From Allium sativum (taxonomy: Eukaryota; Streptophyta; Magnoliopsida; Asparagales; Amaryllidaceae): DNA of 64,000 nt. A program made the position numbers and the translations under genes. The DNA lies in the NCBI GenBank assembly GCA_030737875.1, contig CM060909.1, positions 30,649,659 to 30,713,658 of the forward strand, read 5' to 3'. Under the pieces are notes generated by a model. It did no database searches. It saw only the letters and a list, made by a program, of their open reading frames with translations, and was not told the origin of the DNA. Positions 34,251 through 45,552 of this stretch are shown one piece after another. The first letter of the stretch is position 1. Each line of letters begins with the position of its first letter.

Positions 34251-36000
34251 TTATTCCTCCCCGTATGTCCAATACGAAAGAGAGGCGCTCACATATCTGG
34301 ACAATCAACAAGTACGTCCAGACAACTACCACTTTAACCCTTTACGAGGAGCGACCCACTGCCGGGCATGAGTAGTCATCCATTCAATGTGAAGATCGCC
34401 GGTCTTCAATATCTTCGATTTAAATCATCGTATAATTATTTGAAATGAGATTGAACTCGGTCTTTTCAAATAATTCTCGAATAATAATAATTTAAATCAT
34501 TTCATATCATTAATAAAATTTTATAACGATTTAACGCTATTTTTATTTTTATAAAAATGGCTCAAATTAATTTAACGACGCTTCAGCTCGCTATGCAGCC
34601 CTGGCACTATTTTTATCAAATTTTGATTTACACTTTTCTCGAAATCTAACTGTTGGATTTTAATAAAATTTATATCGTTGGAAAGATCTTCCCAAAGCGG
34701 TCCAAACGGTTCCAGTTTTGGGGAGATCCGACGGTCGGATCATTCGGTATAATCGTTTAAAAGTACGATTTCGAAACGCAAACTACCGTGCGCGATTCGT
34801 TTAATTTTAATTTTATATTATTATATAGATATATACCTATATATATAATTCACTCGACGACTTCAAAACCATTTATTGATCAACTAATTTATTTCCACTA
34901 TGCATTGTTCTAGCGAATCATACATTCAATAAAAATGTAATTTTTATTGATTAACTAATTTATTTCAACTATGCATATTTCTCATCATTTCTATATACAA
35001 TAAGAATGTAAATTTATTGTTAAACGTTTCTATTTCAAACAATGAATATTTTTCATAATTTTTATACACAATAAAAATGTAAAATTTTATTGTAAAATCT
35101 TTATTTTTCAACCAGTGATCGTTTTATATGAATCATGCTTTACATTAACAATGTAAATTTCAATGCTTCCACATTATTATCCAAACTATAAATACTTTAC
35201 ATAATCTTTCTTTTCATTAAAAATGTGAATTTTAACGTTTCAACCATTTTAATCCATACGATGTATATTTTACATAAATCCTTCTTTACATTAAAAGTGT
35301 GAATTTTAATGTTACAAAAATTTTATCTATACAATGAATATTTACATATATTTTATCTTTAAATTAAAAATGTAATCTTTAATGTTTCAAACGTTTTATC
35401 TTTACATATAAATTCTAATATATGCATTTACAATAAAAGTGGTATTTTATCCCTGCATATAAATATATGCATTTGCAATAAAAGTGATATTTTATACTTA
35501 CAAATAAATTCTAATATATGTAAGTACAATAAAATGATATTTTATACTTGCATATAAATTCTAATATATGTATTTACAATAGAAGTGATTCAAAGCGATT
35601 CTTTCACTTTTAATGACAATTCTAGTTTATTTTTGTTTAATCCTTTTTAATTGACACAAATGTATATTCTTGTTTCATCCTTTTTGAAATGGCAAAATGT
35701 ATATGTTTGTCTTATTCTTTTTAAAATGACCAAAATTGAATGTTTTTATTTCAATCTTTTACATTTGACAAAAATGAATATTTTCGTCACATTCTATTTT
35801 AAATGACAAAAATGTATCTTTTTGTTTAATCATTTTTAGTGAACCAAAAATGTCTTATTCTTTCTAATGAACAAAAATGTATCTTTTGCTTCATTCTTTT
35901 AAAATGACAAAAGTGAACATTTTGCCTCATTCTTCTTAAATGAAAAAAAAATTGAATGTTTTAGTCTCTACCTATTTAAATGACAAAAGTGAATGTTTTT
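34251..36000 (-). mobile_element. LTR of element B, copy 1 (right part)
   Basis: It resumes after element A with the second TTATT. The first 110 bases match B copy 2 at 37370-37475; the remainder resembles D near 38980-39420, including the 15-bp palindrome (34736-34750). It then becomes a degenerate array of TTACATT...AATGTAA palindromes (about 34880-35480) and ATGACAAAA-type repeats (about 35630-36000). It ends abruptly at about 36000, where another B LTR begins. The empty target of element D lies at 34352-34356. Confidence 0.65.
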
Positions 36001-37475
36001 CTTTGAGAACAACACACATCAGAACACAAACTGAAGAACATTTTATTGCTGATTACCACAATTACATCAGAGTACAAGAATATAACAGAGTATGAATACT
36101 TATTTCACAATAGAAATACAATAATATCAGAGATTTAAATTTCATTTAAATAGCAGCGGAAAAATAATACAAATATACAACCGAAAGGAATACACGAATA
36201 CAGAGCTTTTTGAATATCGCTTCAGCTGCGAACTAGGATCCTGTAAATATATCTGCAAAACAAGCTACTCGACTGCCCGTGTGGAAAATATGGGCACCCG
36301 AATTTGCCAGTGAAACAAACTACAGGTCAATCATGGGACTAGTATGAGAAATCTAACTTAACTAATCTAATAATAAGGCTAATCACAGGACCACGCCGCT
36401 AACGCGGAATGGGTTTACTCCATTGGATTGCCAGTGCGTAAAATAAAGTAAATCGTTAAACAACGCAATGCTCTTTAGAAAAATGAAACAATTATAAGAC
36501 TCAAGTCACACAATGTAACGCAAACCGGAGGATAGAGTTTTACCTTATAATGGTCAAAAACGCTTGATACGATAAAAACGGATTGGATATTATTACTAGT
36601 GTATATATGATTCAAAAACAGTTTCAATCATAATGTATCAATCATAGACGGCATAGTACTCTATCCTACTAGGTCGCCATACTAGTTCTACAATCAAAAC
36701 TGATGGTGTCGTATTGGAAACTGGGTTTCCATCATGAGTCGAGGTTAGGGATCGTCCTCTCCGATTCGAGACACTATATCAAATGCCTTAGGATTCTCCG
36801 CAGTGAACCTTTGGATCTTCAGGGCCGGTCCACACATACGTTAGTGGATTATTTATGCCTGAACACACGCTTCCCGATTCTTTTGAACCTCTAATATGGC
36901 CACTAACAACCTATAAAACCGAGGTACCTCATAATCCATCATCCACATAAGTAAAAATGTCAGGGCTGGTAAGTCTCTAACACCACTTCTTAGCTAGAAA
37001 GAAACGTGTGCACTCCCTGCAGTCCTACTCCCGTTTTTGACTCATACCGGGGTGTGAGGTTCGTTAAGTTACGTAATACAAAAAGCTACACCTAAACAGG
37101 CTATGCTTTGATCTTCTAACACAAGGCCTGCTTTTCAACAAAAGCCTTGATTATTTGCATCTTAGCGTGCCACATTGACAATCCACGCCATGCGATCAAT
37201 AACTACCCATATATACCCTCTGAGGGTGTTAAGCAAGAGAATAAATTCTCCGCCACCAAACGGATATACATTAGAAAGAAATCAATTTAATTTACATGGA
37301 ATAAAATCCAACGTCAGACACACATCCATTTACAAGTCCGTTCTGGGTCTGAACGAAACCAGAGTCACCTTATTCCTCCCTGTATGTCCAATACGAAGGA
37401 GAGGCGCTCGCATATCCGGACAATCAACAAGTACATCCGGACAACTACCACTTTAACCCTTTACAAGGAGCGACC
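36001..37475 (-). mobile_element. LTR of element B, copy 2 (truncated)
   Basis: It begins near TTGAGAACAACACACATCAG, about 60-80 bases inside the LTR compared with A, and is cut by D at 37475. It matches copy 1 over 36870-37475. It holds the unoccupied version of the A target (37370-37374) and a wobble-paired form of the CAGTC/GACTG hairpin (36328-36341). Frames of 63 and 93 residues have no coding support. Confidence 0.65.
37471..37475. other. Presumed target duplication of element D (left)
   Basis: CGACC precedes the D LTR. The right-hand copy is beyond the window, so only the left is seen; B copy 1 shows the unoccupied sequence GCGACCCACT at 34351. Confidence 0.6.
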
Positions 37476-39420
37476 TGTAACGACACGGATTTTCCCCGTC
37501 CTCAATCGATCGCAAAATCGACTAAGACCGTTCAAAATTCGCATACGTTAACTTTGGGAATACAATACATCAGAACAATAACAACAGACTTTTATTACAT
37601 TACAATAATGTTACATCAGAGTACAGAATATCAGAGTACAAATAAAGTAGACTACAGCGGAAGATAAATTACAACAGATTTAATACATTAAACAGCGGAA
37701 GACTTCTAAGCTCTGGACACAGCTTAAGGCTTCGATCCAGGATCCTGCTAAAGAGAGAGATATCTGCAAAAAGCTACTCGACTTCCCGTGTGGAAAAGAG
37801 GGCACCCGAGTTTGCAAAGTGAAACAAACTACGAGTCAGTCATGGGACTGGTGTGAGAATTCTAAACTAATTTAACTAATAAGACAAATCCAAGGACCAC
37901 GCTGCTAATGCGGAACGGGTTTTATTCCAATGGATTGTCGGTGCATAAAGTAAAGTAAATCGTAGAATAACGCAATGTCTTTTTGAAAAATGAAACCATT
38001 ATAAGACCCAAGTCCCATCACACAATGCAACGCAAACTGGAGGATAGGGTTTTACCTTATAATGATCAAAAGATGCTTGATACGATAAACACGGTATTAT
38101 ATAATAATAGTGTGCAACCAATTTGAAATACATCAAAGTAAATGTATTAATCCTAGACGGCATGAGTGCCCCATCCCACTATGTCGCCATATATAGGTAT
38201 ACAATCAAAACCTCTTGATGTCGTATTGGAAATTTGGGTTTCCATCTGAGTCAAGGCTAGGGAGGAGATCCTTACCGATTCGAGACACTCTAGCAAATGC
38301 CCCAGGATTGGTACTCTGTCCAAACCTTGGATCCTGCAGGGCCGGTCCATACGTTAACGCTTAATGGATTGGCAATTCCTGAACACACGCTTCCCGGTCC
38401 TTTTGGACCTATAATACGACCAGTGGCGACCGCATAAACCGAGGCCTCGAAAAATCCAACAACCACAATGAATAAATGCCAGCGCTGGTAGGTCCCTGGC
38501 ACCACTCTAGCTAGAAAGCAACGTGTGCACTCCCTGCGTTCCCTTCTCCCGTTTTAGACTCTACCGGGCTGTGAGGCTCTCGAAGTCACGATATACACAA
38601 AGCTATGCCTAAATAGACTGTGCTTTGATCATCAACCACAAGGCCTGCTTTTCAACAAAAGCCTTGATTAATGCATCTTAGTATACCACATTGTTAGCCC
38701 ATACTATACCATTGATTTCTACCAATATATAACCTCTAAGCTCGTACGTCTCAGAGAAGGGTGTTAACCACCAAACAGATATATATTGAGAGAGATCAAC
38801 GAATGTAGTATAAAGGACTACAACGTCAGACATACATTCCATTTATAAACTTATGCCCTGGGTCTGAGCGAAAGTCAAATCCGTACAAATCAACACTTCG
38901 TCCGAACGGCCACCACTGAAGCCCTTTCAAGGTAGCTACTCCTCTCATGGGTCTCAGTGGCAACACATCCATTCGATGTGAAGATCGTCGGTCTTCAATC
39001 ACCGTCTTTAAATCTTCGACTTAGAACGTCGTATAATCATTTGAAATGAGATTGAACTCGGTCTTTTCAAATGATTCTCGTATATATATATATATATAAT
39101 TTAAAATCACTTCATATCGTTATTAATATTTAATAACGACCTATCGCTACTTTTATTTATATAAAAATATCTCAAATAAATTTAACGACGCTTCGGGTCA
39201 ATGGGCGACCCTGGCGCGGTTTGCAACCAAATTTGATTTACACACAACTTGAAATCTAACCGTTGGATTTTGATGAAATTTATATCATTGGAAAGATTTT
39301 CCCAAAGCGGTCCTAACGGTTCCTGTTTTGGGAAAATCCGACGGTCGGATCTTTCGGTATAACCGTTTAAAGTTACGATTGTCGATACGCGAACTACCGC
39401 GCGTGTTTCGTTTAAATTTA

Positions 39421-39423
<3 letters not shown>

Positions 39424-39463
<40 letters not shown>
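39424..39463. repeat. TA dinucleotide microsatellite, LTR D
   Basis: About 40 bases of alternating TA. The right LTR copy (about 58430-58448) is roughly half as long, so it has changed since insertion. Other TA runs in this LTR are near 40048-40075 and 43747-43777. Confidence 0.9.
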
Positions 39464-39466
<3 letters not shown>

Positions 39467-39479
39467 TGTTTTACTATTT

Positions 39480-40042
39480 CCATTATAAAAGTCTATTCTT
39501 TTTATCGCATCTAAAATGACGATAAAATATTTCTTGTTTTATTTTACTACCTTTCTTATTTTATTTACTCTAATTGTAAATAAATTATGCTTTATATATC
39601 CTTTTAATTTATTTACCTAAATGTAAATAAATGTTTTTCTTTCTATTCTTTTCCTTATTTTTTTACCTAAATGTAAATAAATATTTCTCTACTTCTTTTA
39701 TCTTATTTATTTACATTATTTATAAATAAATGTTTCTAATTCCTTTTCTTATTTATTTACACTATTTGTAAATAAATGTACTTAATTTCTTTTTCTTATT
39801 TATTTACACTATTTGTAAATAAATGTTTACCTTTACTTTTACTATATTTATTTACACTAATTATAAATAAATGTACCTTTTCCTTTTAACTTATTTATTT
39901 ACAAAAAAAATGTAAATAAATATTATTCACATAATTATTCTTTTAATCCCTTTTATTTACAAAAAAACTAAATAATCCTTATTCACATATTTGTTCTTAA
40001 AATCTTAATCACATAGAAATGTAATTTTATTACATTGTAAAA

Positions 40043-40078
<36 letters not shown>

Positions 40079-40740
40079 ACTTACATTGGAAATGTACTTT
40101 TATTAAATCCTTTATTTACATTTGACAAATGTAAATTTCTTTGTTTCTTTTCTTTACATTGAAAAGTGTAATTCTTAAATTCTTTTCTAATTACATTGAA
40201 AAATGTAGTTCTTTAATCCTTTTTCTAATATTTCTTTTTAGCATAAAAGAATATCTTATGTTAATTCTTTTCTAACCTTTCTTTTTACTATTTACCTAGA
40301 AAATGTAAATAATTACTATTTACAAATTGGTTCTTTTTATTTACATAAGGAAATGTAAATAAATCCTTTTCGTATAATTTTTTTTTATTTACATAAGAAA
40401 ATGTAAATAAAAACTTATTCACATAATTATTATTTTTATTCCTTTTAATTACATAGGAAAATGTAATTAAATTCTTGTTCACATATTTGTTCTTTATATT
40501 CTATTTATTCTTAATTACATAAAATGTAATTTTATTTCTTATAATCATAATTACATAAAATGTAATTTTCATTACAGTGTAAAATATATTCTTTTAATTA
40601 CATATATAAAAAAAATGTAATTTATTCAATCTCTTATTTATCTAATGTAAATATATGTTTTCCTTTGTCTACATTTTATTTATTTGAAGTAATTTACATA
40701 TATAAAATGTAAATTTAGAAAATTAATATATATGCTTTAA
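39480..40740. repeat. Array of TTTACA/TGTAAA palindromes, LTR D
   Basis: Dozens of short inverted repeats of the types TTATTTACA...TGTAAATAA, AATTACAT...ATGTAATT and TTTACATAnnnnATGTAAA, spaced 30-70 bases apart. Arm sequence varies between units, but complementarity within each is largely kept. It is repeated in the right LTR at about 58465-59720. The function is unknown; as RNA it would be a chain of hairpins. Confidence 0.7.
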
Positions 40741-40850
40741 CCTCTCACATTGGATAGGTATTGTTATGACTACTGGACAGCCGGGCGGGTCCGGGCAGAT
40801 TTACATCACAACTCAATCCAACCTCGGGTTTAAGCATTCTTTTTCTTTAT
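40730..40850 (-). other. R-U5 module shared with element 1 LTR
   Basis: On the minus strand this block reads much like element 1 at about 14240-14340. Both have AAACCCGAGGTTGGA/AGACT, GTGATGTAAAnCTGCCCGGA, CCGCCCGG and AATGTGAGAGGTT in the same order and orientation. It shows that giant LTR D and the chromovirus LTRs share ancestry, with palindrome arrays inserted around a conserved block. The right LTR copy is at about 59710-59830. Confidence 0.7.
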
Positions 40851-41009
40851 ATTGAAAAATGTAATTCTTTTTATTTCTTTCTTAAAAAAAAATATAATTC
40901 TTAAATTCTTATCTTACTATTTCATTAATTCTATTTAAACAAAATGGATATTTTGTTTCTCACATTTTCTATTTACCTAAATGTTTATTTTTACATAAAG
41001 CATATTTTT

Positions 41010-41400
41010 GTCCGCAAACCCTAATGCGACAAAATAATAATTTAACTAATGTATGTTATTGCATAAAGCATATTTTTGTTCGCAAACTCTAATGCGACAA
41101 AAATAGCAATTCAATCTATATATGTTTTTACATAAAATATATTTTTGTGTGCAAACTCTAATGCGACAAAAATAGCAATTCAACCTATATATGTTTTTAC
41201 ATAAAATATATTTTGTGCGCAAAATCTAATGCGACAAAAATAGCAATTCAACCTATATATGTTTTTACATAAAATATATTTTTGTGCACAAAATCTAATG
41301 CGACAAAAATAGCAATTCAACCTATATATGTTTTTACATAAAATATATTTTTGTGCGCAAAATCTAATGCGACAAAAATAGCAATTTATTTATATTTTGA
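41010..41400. repeat. 69-bp tandem repeats, LTR D
   Basis: Five or so units share GCGACAAAAATAGCAATTCA and a TTTTTACATAAAATATA stretch. Each pairs TTTTTGTGCGC/GCGACAAAAA-type arms. The right LTR copy (about 60020-60380) encodes a fortuitous Cys-rich 23-residue repeat on the minus strand, because 69 is divisible by three. Confidence 0.8.
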
Positions 41401-41739
41401 ATGCTAATATATGATTCATTACAATTATGCAACATGACGATGACTTTTATGTCGTCTCAACTAAATTAAACACGACGGTGATTTTAGCGTCATAACATTC
41501 AAAATAATAATACATTGATGTTTTGGTGTCACAACATACAAAATAACACACTTATGGCTTTGGTGTCATAACATACAGATTAACACACTTATGGTTTTGG
41601 TGTAATTTTTTTTTTCTTTTTTTTTTTTTGAATCACAATAACGGTCCCAACTTCACTTTTATTTGCAAATGGAAATGAAAATTTAAATTCACATTTTATT
41701 TATACATAAAAGTAAAGGTTAAACTTACATTCTATTATG

Positions 41740-42420
41740 TTAACAAAAGCGACATAAAAATTGGTATTTTGACTTTATCAAGAAAATATAAAAGTTGGTC
41801 TTTTTATTTTTAACAAGAGAAACATAAAAAGTGGTCTTTTATTTTGTTAATCAAAAGAAACATAAAAAGTTATTCTTTTTTTTATTTTTAAAACAAAGAC
41901 ATAAAAAGTTATTCTTTTTATTTTTAAAACAAAGAGATAAAAAAAATTTCTTTTTATTTTTAACAAAAGATATAAAAAGTTATTCTTTTTATTTTTAACA
42001 AAAGACATGAAAAGTTATTCTTTTCATTTTTAACAAAAGACATAAAAAGTTTTTCATTTTATTTTTAACAAAAGACATAAAAAGTTATTCTTTTTATTTT
42101 TAACAAAAGACATAAAAAGTTATTCTTTTTATTTTTAACAAACGAATTATGTAAAAATGTTCTTTTGTTTCAACAACCAAATTAAGTAAAAATGTCCTTT
42201 GTTTTGTAAACAAATTTTGTCCCTTATTTGGTAACCAAAATATATATCAAAAAATATGTCTTTTATTTTGTAAACAAATTTGTCCCTTTTAATTTTGACA
42301 ACAAAATAATGTTAAAATTATCCTTTTTGTTTTACAACAAAAATAATGTAAAAATTGTTCCTTTTTGTTTTACAACAAAAATAATGTAAAAATTGTCTTT
42401 TTGTTTAACAAACAAAAATA
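41740..42420. repeat. 35-40-bp tandem palindrome arrays, LTR D
   Basis: First AAAAAGTTATTCTTTTT units joined by ATTTTTAACAAAAGACAT (about 41740-42130), then AAAATAATGTAAAAATTGT units with TTTTGTTTTACAAC (about 42170-42420). All are noncoding and palindromic. The equivalent in the right LTR is at about 60720-61400. Confidence 0.75.
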
Positions 42421-42690
42421 AACAAACAAGATTTATTTTCATTTATTTTGTATACAAAATTTAAGAAAAAATAAAATAAAGAGGGGAACTTTATTATGAT
42501 CTACATCACAAATTTCAGATCTAGATAAAGTAATCATCACAGACATCACCACATATTTCAGCAATAATTATATACAAACATCATCACATCGCAGATCAGT
42601 AAATCACAATATACAATCACAATCTCAGCATTTCAATCACCACATAATTAAATTAAAATAATTAATTATCTAAATAAATGAAAGATTCTC

Positions 42691-42696
42691 ACCTTG
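42691..42696 (-). promoter_or_regulatory. Putative splice donor, LTR D
   Basis: The minus strand reads ACAAG then GTGAGAATC at the downstream border of the GC-rich island, with AT-rich sequence following as in plant introns. The right LTR copy is at 61666-61671. Confidence 0.4.
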
Positions 42697-42799
42697 TTTT
42701 TAATAAAATTAAACCGCGTTTAATTTTACCAAAAATCCCAACTGCTATTGTTCTTGTCTATCAATTCTGAAATATTCCTCAAAAATCAACTTGTTCATA

Positions 42800-43060
42800 A
42801 TAACGTCTAGTCAGTGCCATCGCGAAGTATTTTTCGACTCGAGTCCAACGCACTTGAAATCGTCCAATTCCTTCTTCATGTTCTGGAAACGGAGGCCGCC
42901 ACTTCGAGACACCCACAGCCTCTAGGGCTTCAAATTCCGACTAGCACAGTGGGCGAGGAGGTGATCGGAGGGCGGGGTCTGGTCGGCCTTGGAGGGGGAG
43001 TAATGGAGGATTCCGCCATCGTTTCTTCTTCTTTTTTTTTCGATTTTGATTGAGGCGACT
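42800..43060 (-). other. GC-rich island, putative first exon of LTR D (left)
   Basis: Unlike its AT-rich surroundings. On the minus strand it starts about 60 bases after the TATA box, has an ATG near 43014 opening a 29-codon Pro-rich frame (MAESSITPPP type), and ends before the donor. The plus-strand frame of 79 codons at 42814 is a shadow. The right LTR copy is at 61775-62035. Confidence 0.4.
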
Positions 43061-43111
43061 GAAGAATAATTTGGAGAATTTGGGTTTGGAGAAAGAAGGT
43101 GTAGGAAGTAC

Positions 43112-43118
43112 TTATATA
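43112..43118 (-). promoter_or_regulatory. Putative TATA box, LTR D (left)
   Basis: TATATAA on the minus strand, followed by a CT-rich stretch about 15-35 bases on. Repeated at 62083-62089 in the right LTR. Confidence 0.5.
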
Positions 43119-43740
43119 GATTACTTAATTATTCAATTAGCCAATTAAGGCCCGTAAAACCCCTTGTCCAATTTTAACATATTTAAATAATAACCTTTGT
43201 GTTATTATTCATATCAATTTTTAGTTCTTTATATAAAAATGCTATAGTGGATAGAGAAGGGATTACAAAGAAAAGGAAAAAAACAAATAAAGAAAAAGGA
43301 AGATGAGAAATAAGGAGCAAGGAATTAATGCTGCATTGCTTTTCCATTTAAAACCATGAATGCATTTCCTTTGTTGCCTTGCACCTTTGAAAATTATATT
43401 GCCAAAATTTGATTCTAGAAATAATATTCAGTTTGTCATTAATGCCGAAGGAAGGAATAAGAAGAAAGATTTTGAATTAGAAAACGTATTTGTAGGAACA
43501 TGCATGAATTAAAAACAAAAGAAAATTAATGCACACTAATGAAAAATTGGATTTGCTTTCTATGGACAATGTGTTAGGCTAACACATGAATTAACAACGT
43601 TGTTTTATGGTATTATCTGAACATTATAAACTTACCCGTCATACACTGTAAATTAAATAGTAACGAAAAATATAGAAGTGATTGCGCGATTTTATTTTAT
43701 TTCCTTTCATTACGCATTCCTTTCATAAATGTGCATTATA

Positions 43741-43780
<40 letters not shown>

Positions 43781-45160
43781 TCAATTTCACCCTCCAAAAA
43801 TTCATCCTTCTCTTTCATTACATTAATTATATCACAATTTGTACCATAAATAACGTGATAAACGGCTTGCAAAATTAATCACCAATATTTATGTTAATTC
43901 AATGTTTAATTACCATTTGTACTCAATGGTTTGATCTGTAATAAATTAATCTTAACCATATATTACTATGCGAATAGATTCTTTGTTTAATAAATCATTA
44001 AACAGAACTTAGTTAAAAATTGATTCTTTTCTTTTTTTTACTCGTTCTAATGTCAAATATTCCAAATGGCTTACCATTTATTAGCATCGTAAATATTGAT
44101 GTTATATTCACATTATGCTTTTAAATTCTAGAATGAACACTACATTCAAATTAAATAGAAAGTCCAAGTTCTAAATAGTACCTCAAGTATATTGTAAATT
44201 TAATATCCAACAATTCTAAATTTGTAGTTTTTACTTTCATAATCAACTCAAGTTAATAACGTTAATTCTGGAAAAATAATTAAGCTGAGCTTATGTTTAC
44301 AATTGCCTTTAAAAGTGGATACTTTGTTCAAATAAATAAATGTACATGTTATATTTGGAATGTTGAATATAAGCATATATTTTTCTTCTATAAATCAAAT
44401 TACAAGATCAAAATAATTGATAACAGGAATAAGTTTTGTTTTCTATTTATTTTTTTAGACAACCTAAATATTCAATCGTTTATTAATGTAAATCACATTT
44501 ATTTATAAATTTATGAAATGGTTCACACTTTGGATAGAAAAAGGGAAGTATTAAAGACAACAAAATTTTTTCTCTTAATATAACAATGAAAAATTGTAAC
44601 ATAATGATATGTTTATCCAACACTACATATTATAACATAATGACATCTTTATCATAATTTATTTAGAGTCCACCTAATATTTTAGACCAACCTATTCAAT
44701 GCTCATGCAAAAATAATTAAATATACACACATGGAGTAGATTTGCTTTTGGAGAGAGACAATAAAAGGAGAGAAAAAGGGATGTTAGTTTAAGAATTAAG
44801 AATTCAAAAGTTGTAAGAGAAAATAAGCATCATGATTTTGGCTTTAAAGGCAAGGCTATAAGGCTGTAATTAACGTGAAATAACTTTACATATGAAATGA
44901 ATGTCACCAGTGTTTCTTGGTTCGCCCAATTTCGATTTAAAACTAATTTTATATAATTTCTCCAAGTTGGAAATTAAAATTTGGAATTACCATGAATTTT
45001 AAGTTCAGAATAGAATTAAAATAATAAACTTAATATTTCAGCCATTATTAATAAAATAATTTAATTAAAAAAAATAGAATTTTTAATTTCTGACTCATTT
45101 TCTTAACAAAATTATTTAAAATAAAAATTTTAAATTGACCCTAAATTGCGGGTTGTTACA

Positions 45161-45197
45161 GTCTCCCCCACTTAAAATCTTTTCGTCCTCGAAAAGG
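45161..45197 (-). other. Polypurine tract and 3' context, element D
   Basis: On the minus strand TTTCGAGGACGAAAAG leads to AAGTGGGGGAGAC next to the LTR. It is the same block as in A and in elements 1 and 2. Confidence 0.87.
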
Positions 45198-45538
45198 AAC
45201 TAAGCTAAAGGTAGTTAAATTAACTAACTAAATTTTAATTTTAATATTATTAATTTCATTTGTTGGCTAACTTATCAAATATATATACTTTTATATATTT
45301 AAAAACATATTTTCTAAAATAGGATTATATATATAATCAACATACTTTAATTATAAGCTTATCACTCTGAACTCATTCTAGGGCATTACTAACCCCATCT
45401 CTAATGAGTATTCTCATTCTAGGATACTGCTGATCCTATCTCTAATGAGTATTCTTATTGGACATTACTAATCCAATCTCTGATGAGTCTTTTGTTTAGT
45501 TCTAACGAGTTGTACCCCAAAGATTTGAGCTAACCAAA
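45198..45538 (-). other. Element D noncoding mini-interior
   Basis: About 340 bases between polypurine tract and primer site, with no frame of note. Ends match those of the A interior; the middle of A is absent. Near the primer site it carries three covarying hairpins. Confidence 0.85.
45379..45476 (-). ncRNA. Three covarying hairpins beside the primer site, element D
   Basis: 19-nt inverted repeats at 45379-45397, 45420-45438 and 45458-45476, each a 6-bp stem with a 7-nt loop, spaced 41 and 38 bases. On the minus strand the stems are TGGGGT/GCCCTA (with two G.U pairs), TAGGAT/ATCCTA and TTGGAT/GTCCAA (one G.U). Loops fit YAGYRRT. Stem changes preserve pairing, which argues for a selected RNA structure. 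The ATCTCTnATGAGT linkers between them are also repeated. Confidence 0.6.
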
Positions 45539-45550
45539 GCTCTGATACCA
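45539..45550 (-). other. Primer binding site, element D
   Basis: TGGTATCAGAGC on the minus strand, two bases from the right LTR and preserved exactly. Confidence 0.92.
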
Positions 45551-45552
45551 AC

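Larger units (their letters stand above)
37476..45160 (-). repeat. Element D left LTR (3' LTR, 7685 bp)
   Basis: It runs from TGTAACGACACGG to GGTTGTTACA. Read on the minus strand: U3 of about 2 kb, TATA box at 43112-43118, GC-rich island 42800-43060, donor-like site at 42692, 3 kb of palindrome arrays, a module shared with element 1 (about 40730-40850), the 15-bp palindrome, then the hairpin at 37837-37850 and an acceptor-like GCAG near 37764. The empty element 2 target is at 37730-37734. ORFs at 38153-38505 (minus) and elsewhere show no domain. Confidence 0.9.

Noticed and set aside
38153..38505. Overlapping minus-strand frames of 65 and 71 codons (also 57164-57516)
   Set aside because: The corresponding frames in C and A are not conserved in phase or length; the region is LTR R-U5.
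39480..42420. Possible CRISPR-like or satellite array
   Set aside because: Units are palindromes with variable sequence and no constant repeat/unique spacer pattern, and the context is a plant LTR.
42789..42925. Minus-strand stretch in the D GC-rich island translating to a WTRVEKYFAM-containing peptide, vaguely like the N-terminal part of some gag proteins
   Set aside because: Only about 40 residues, no matching flanking domain, not in frame with the nearby ATG; similarity may be chance. A profile search would be needed.
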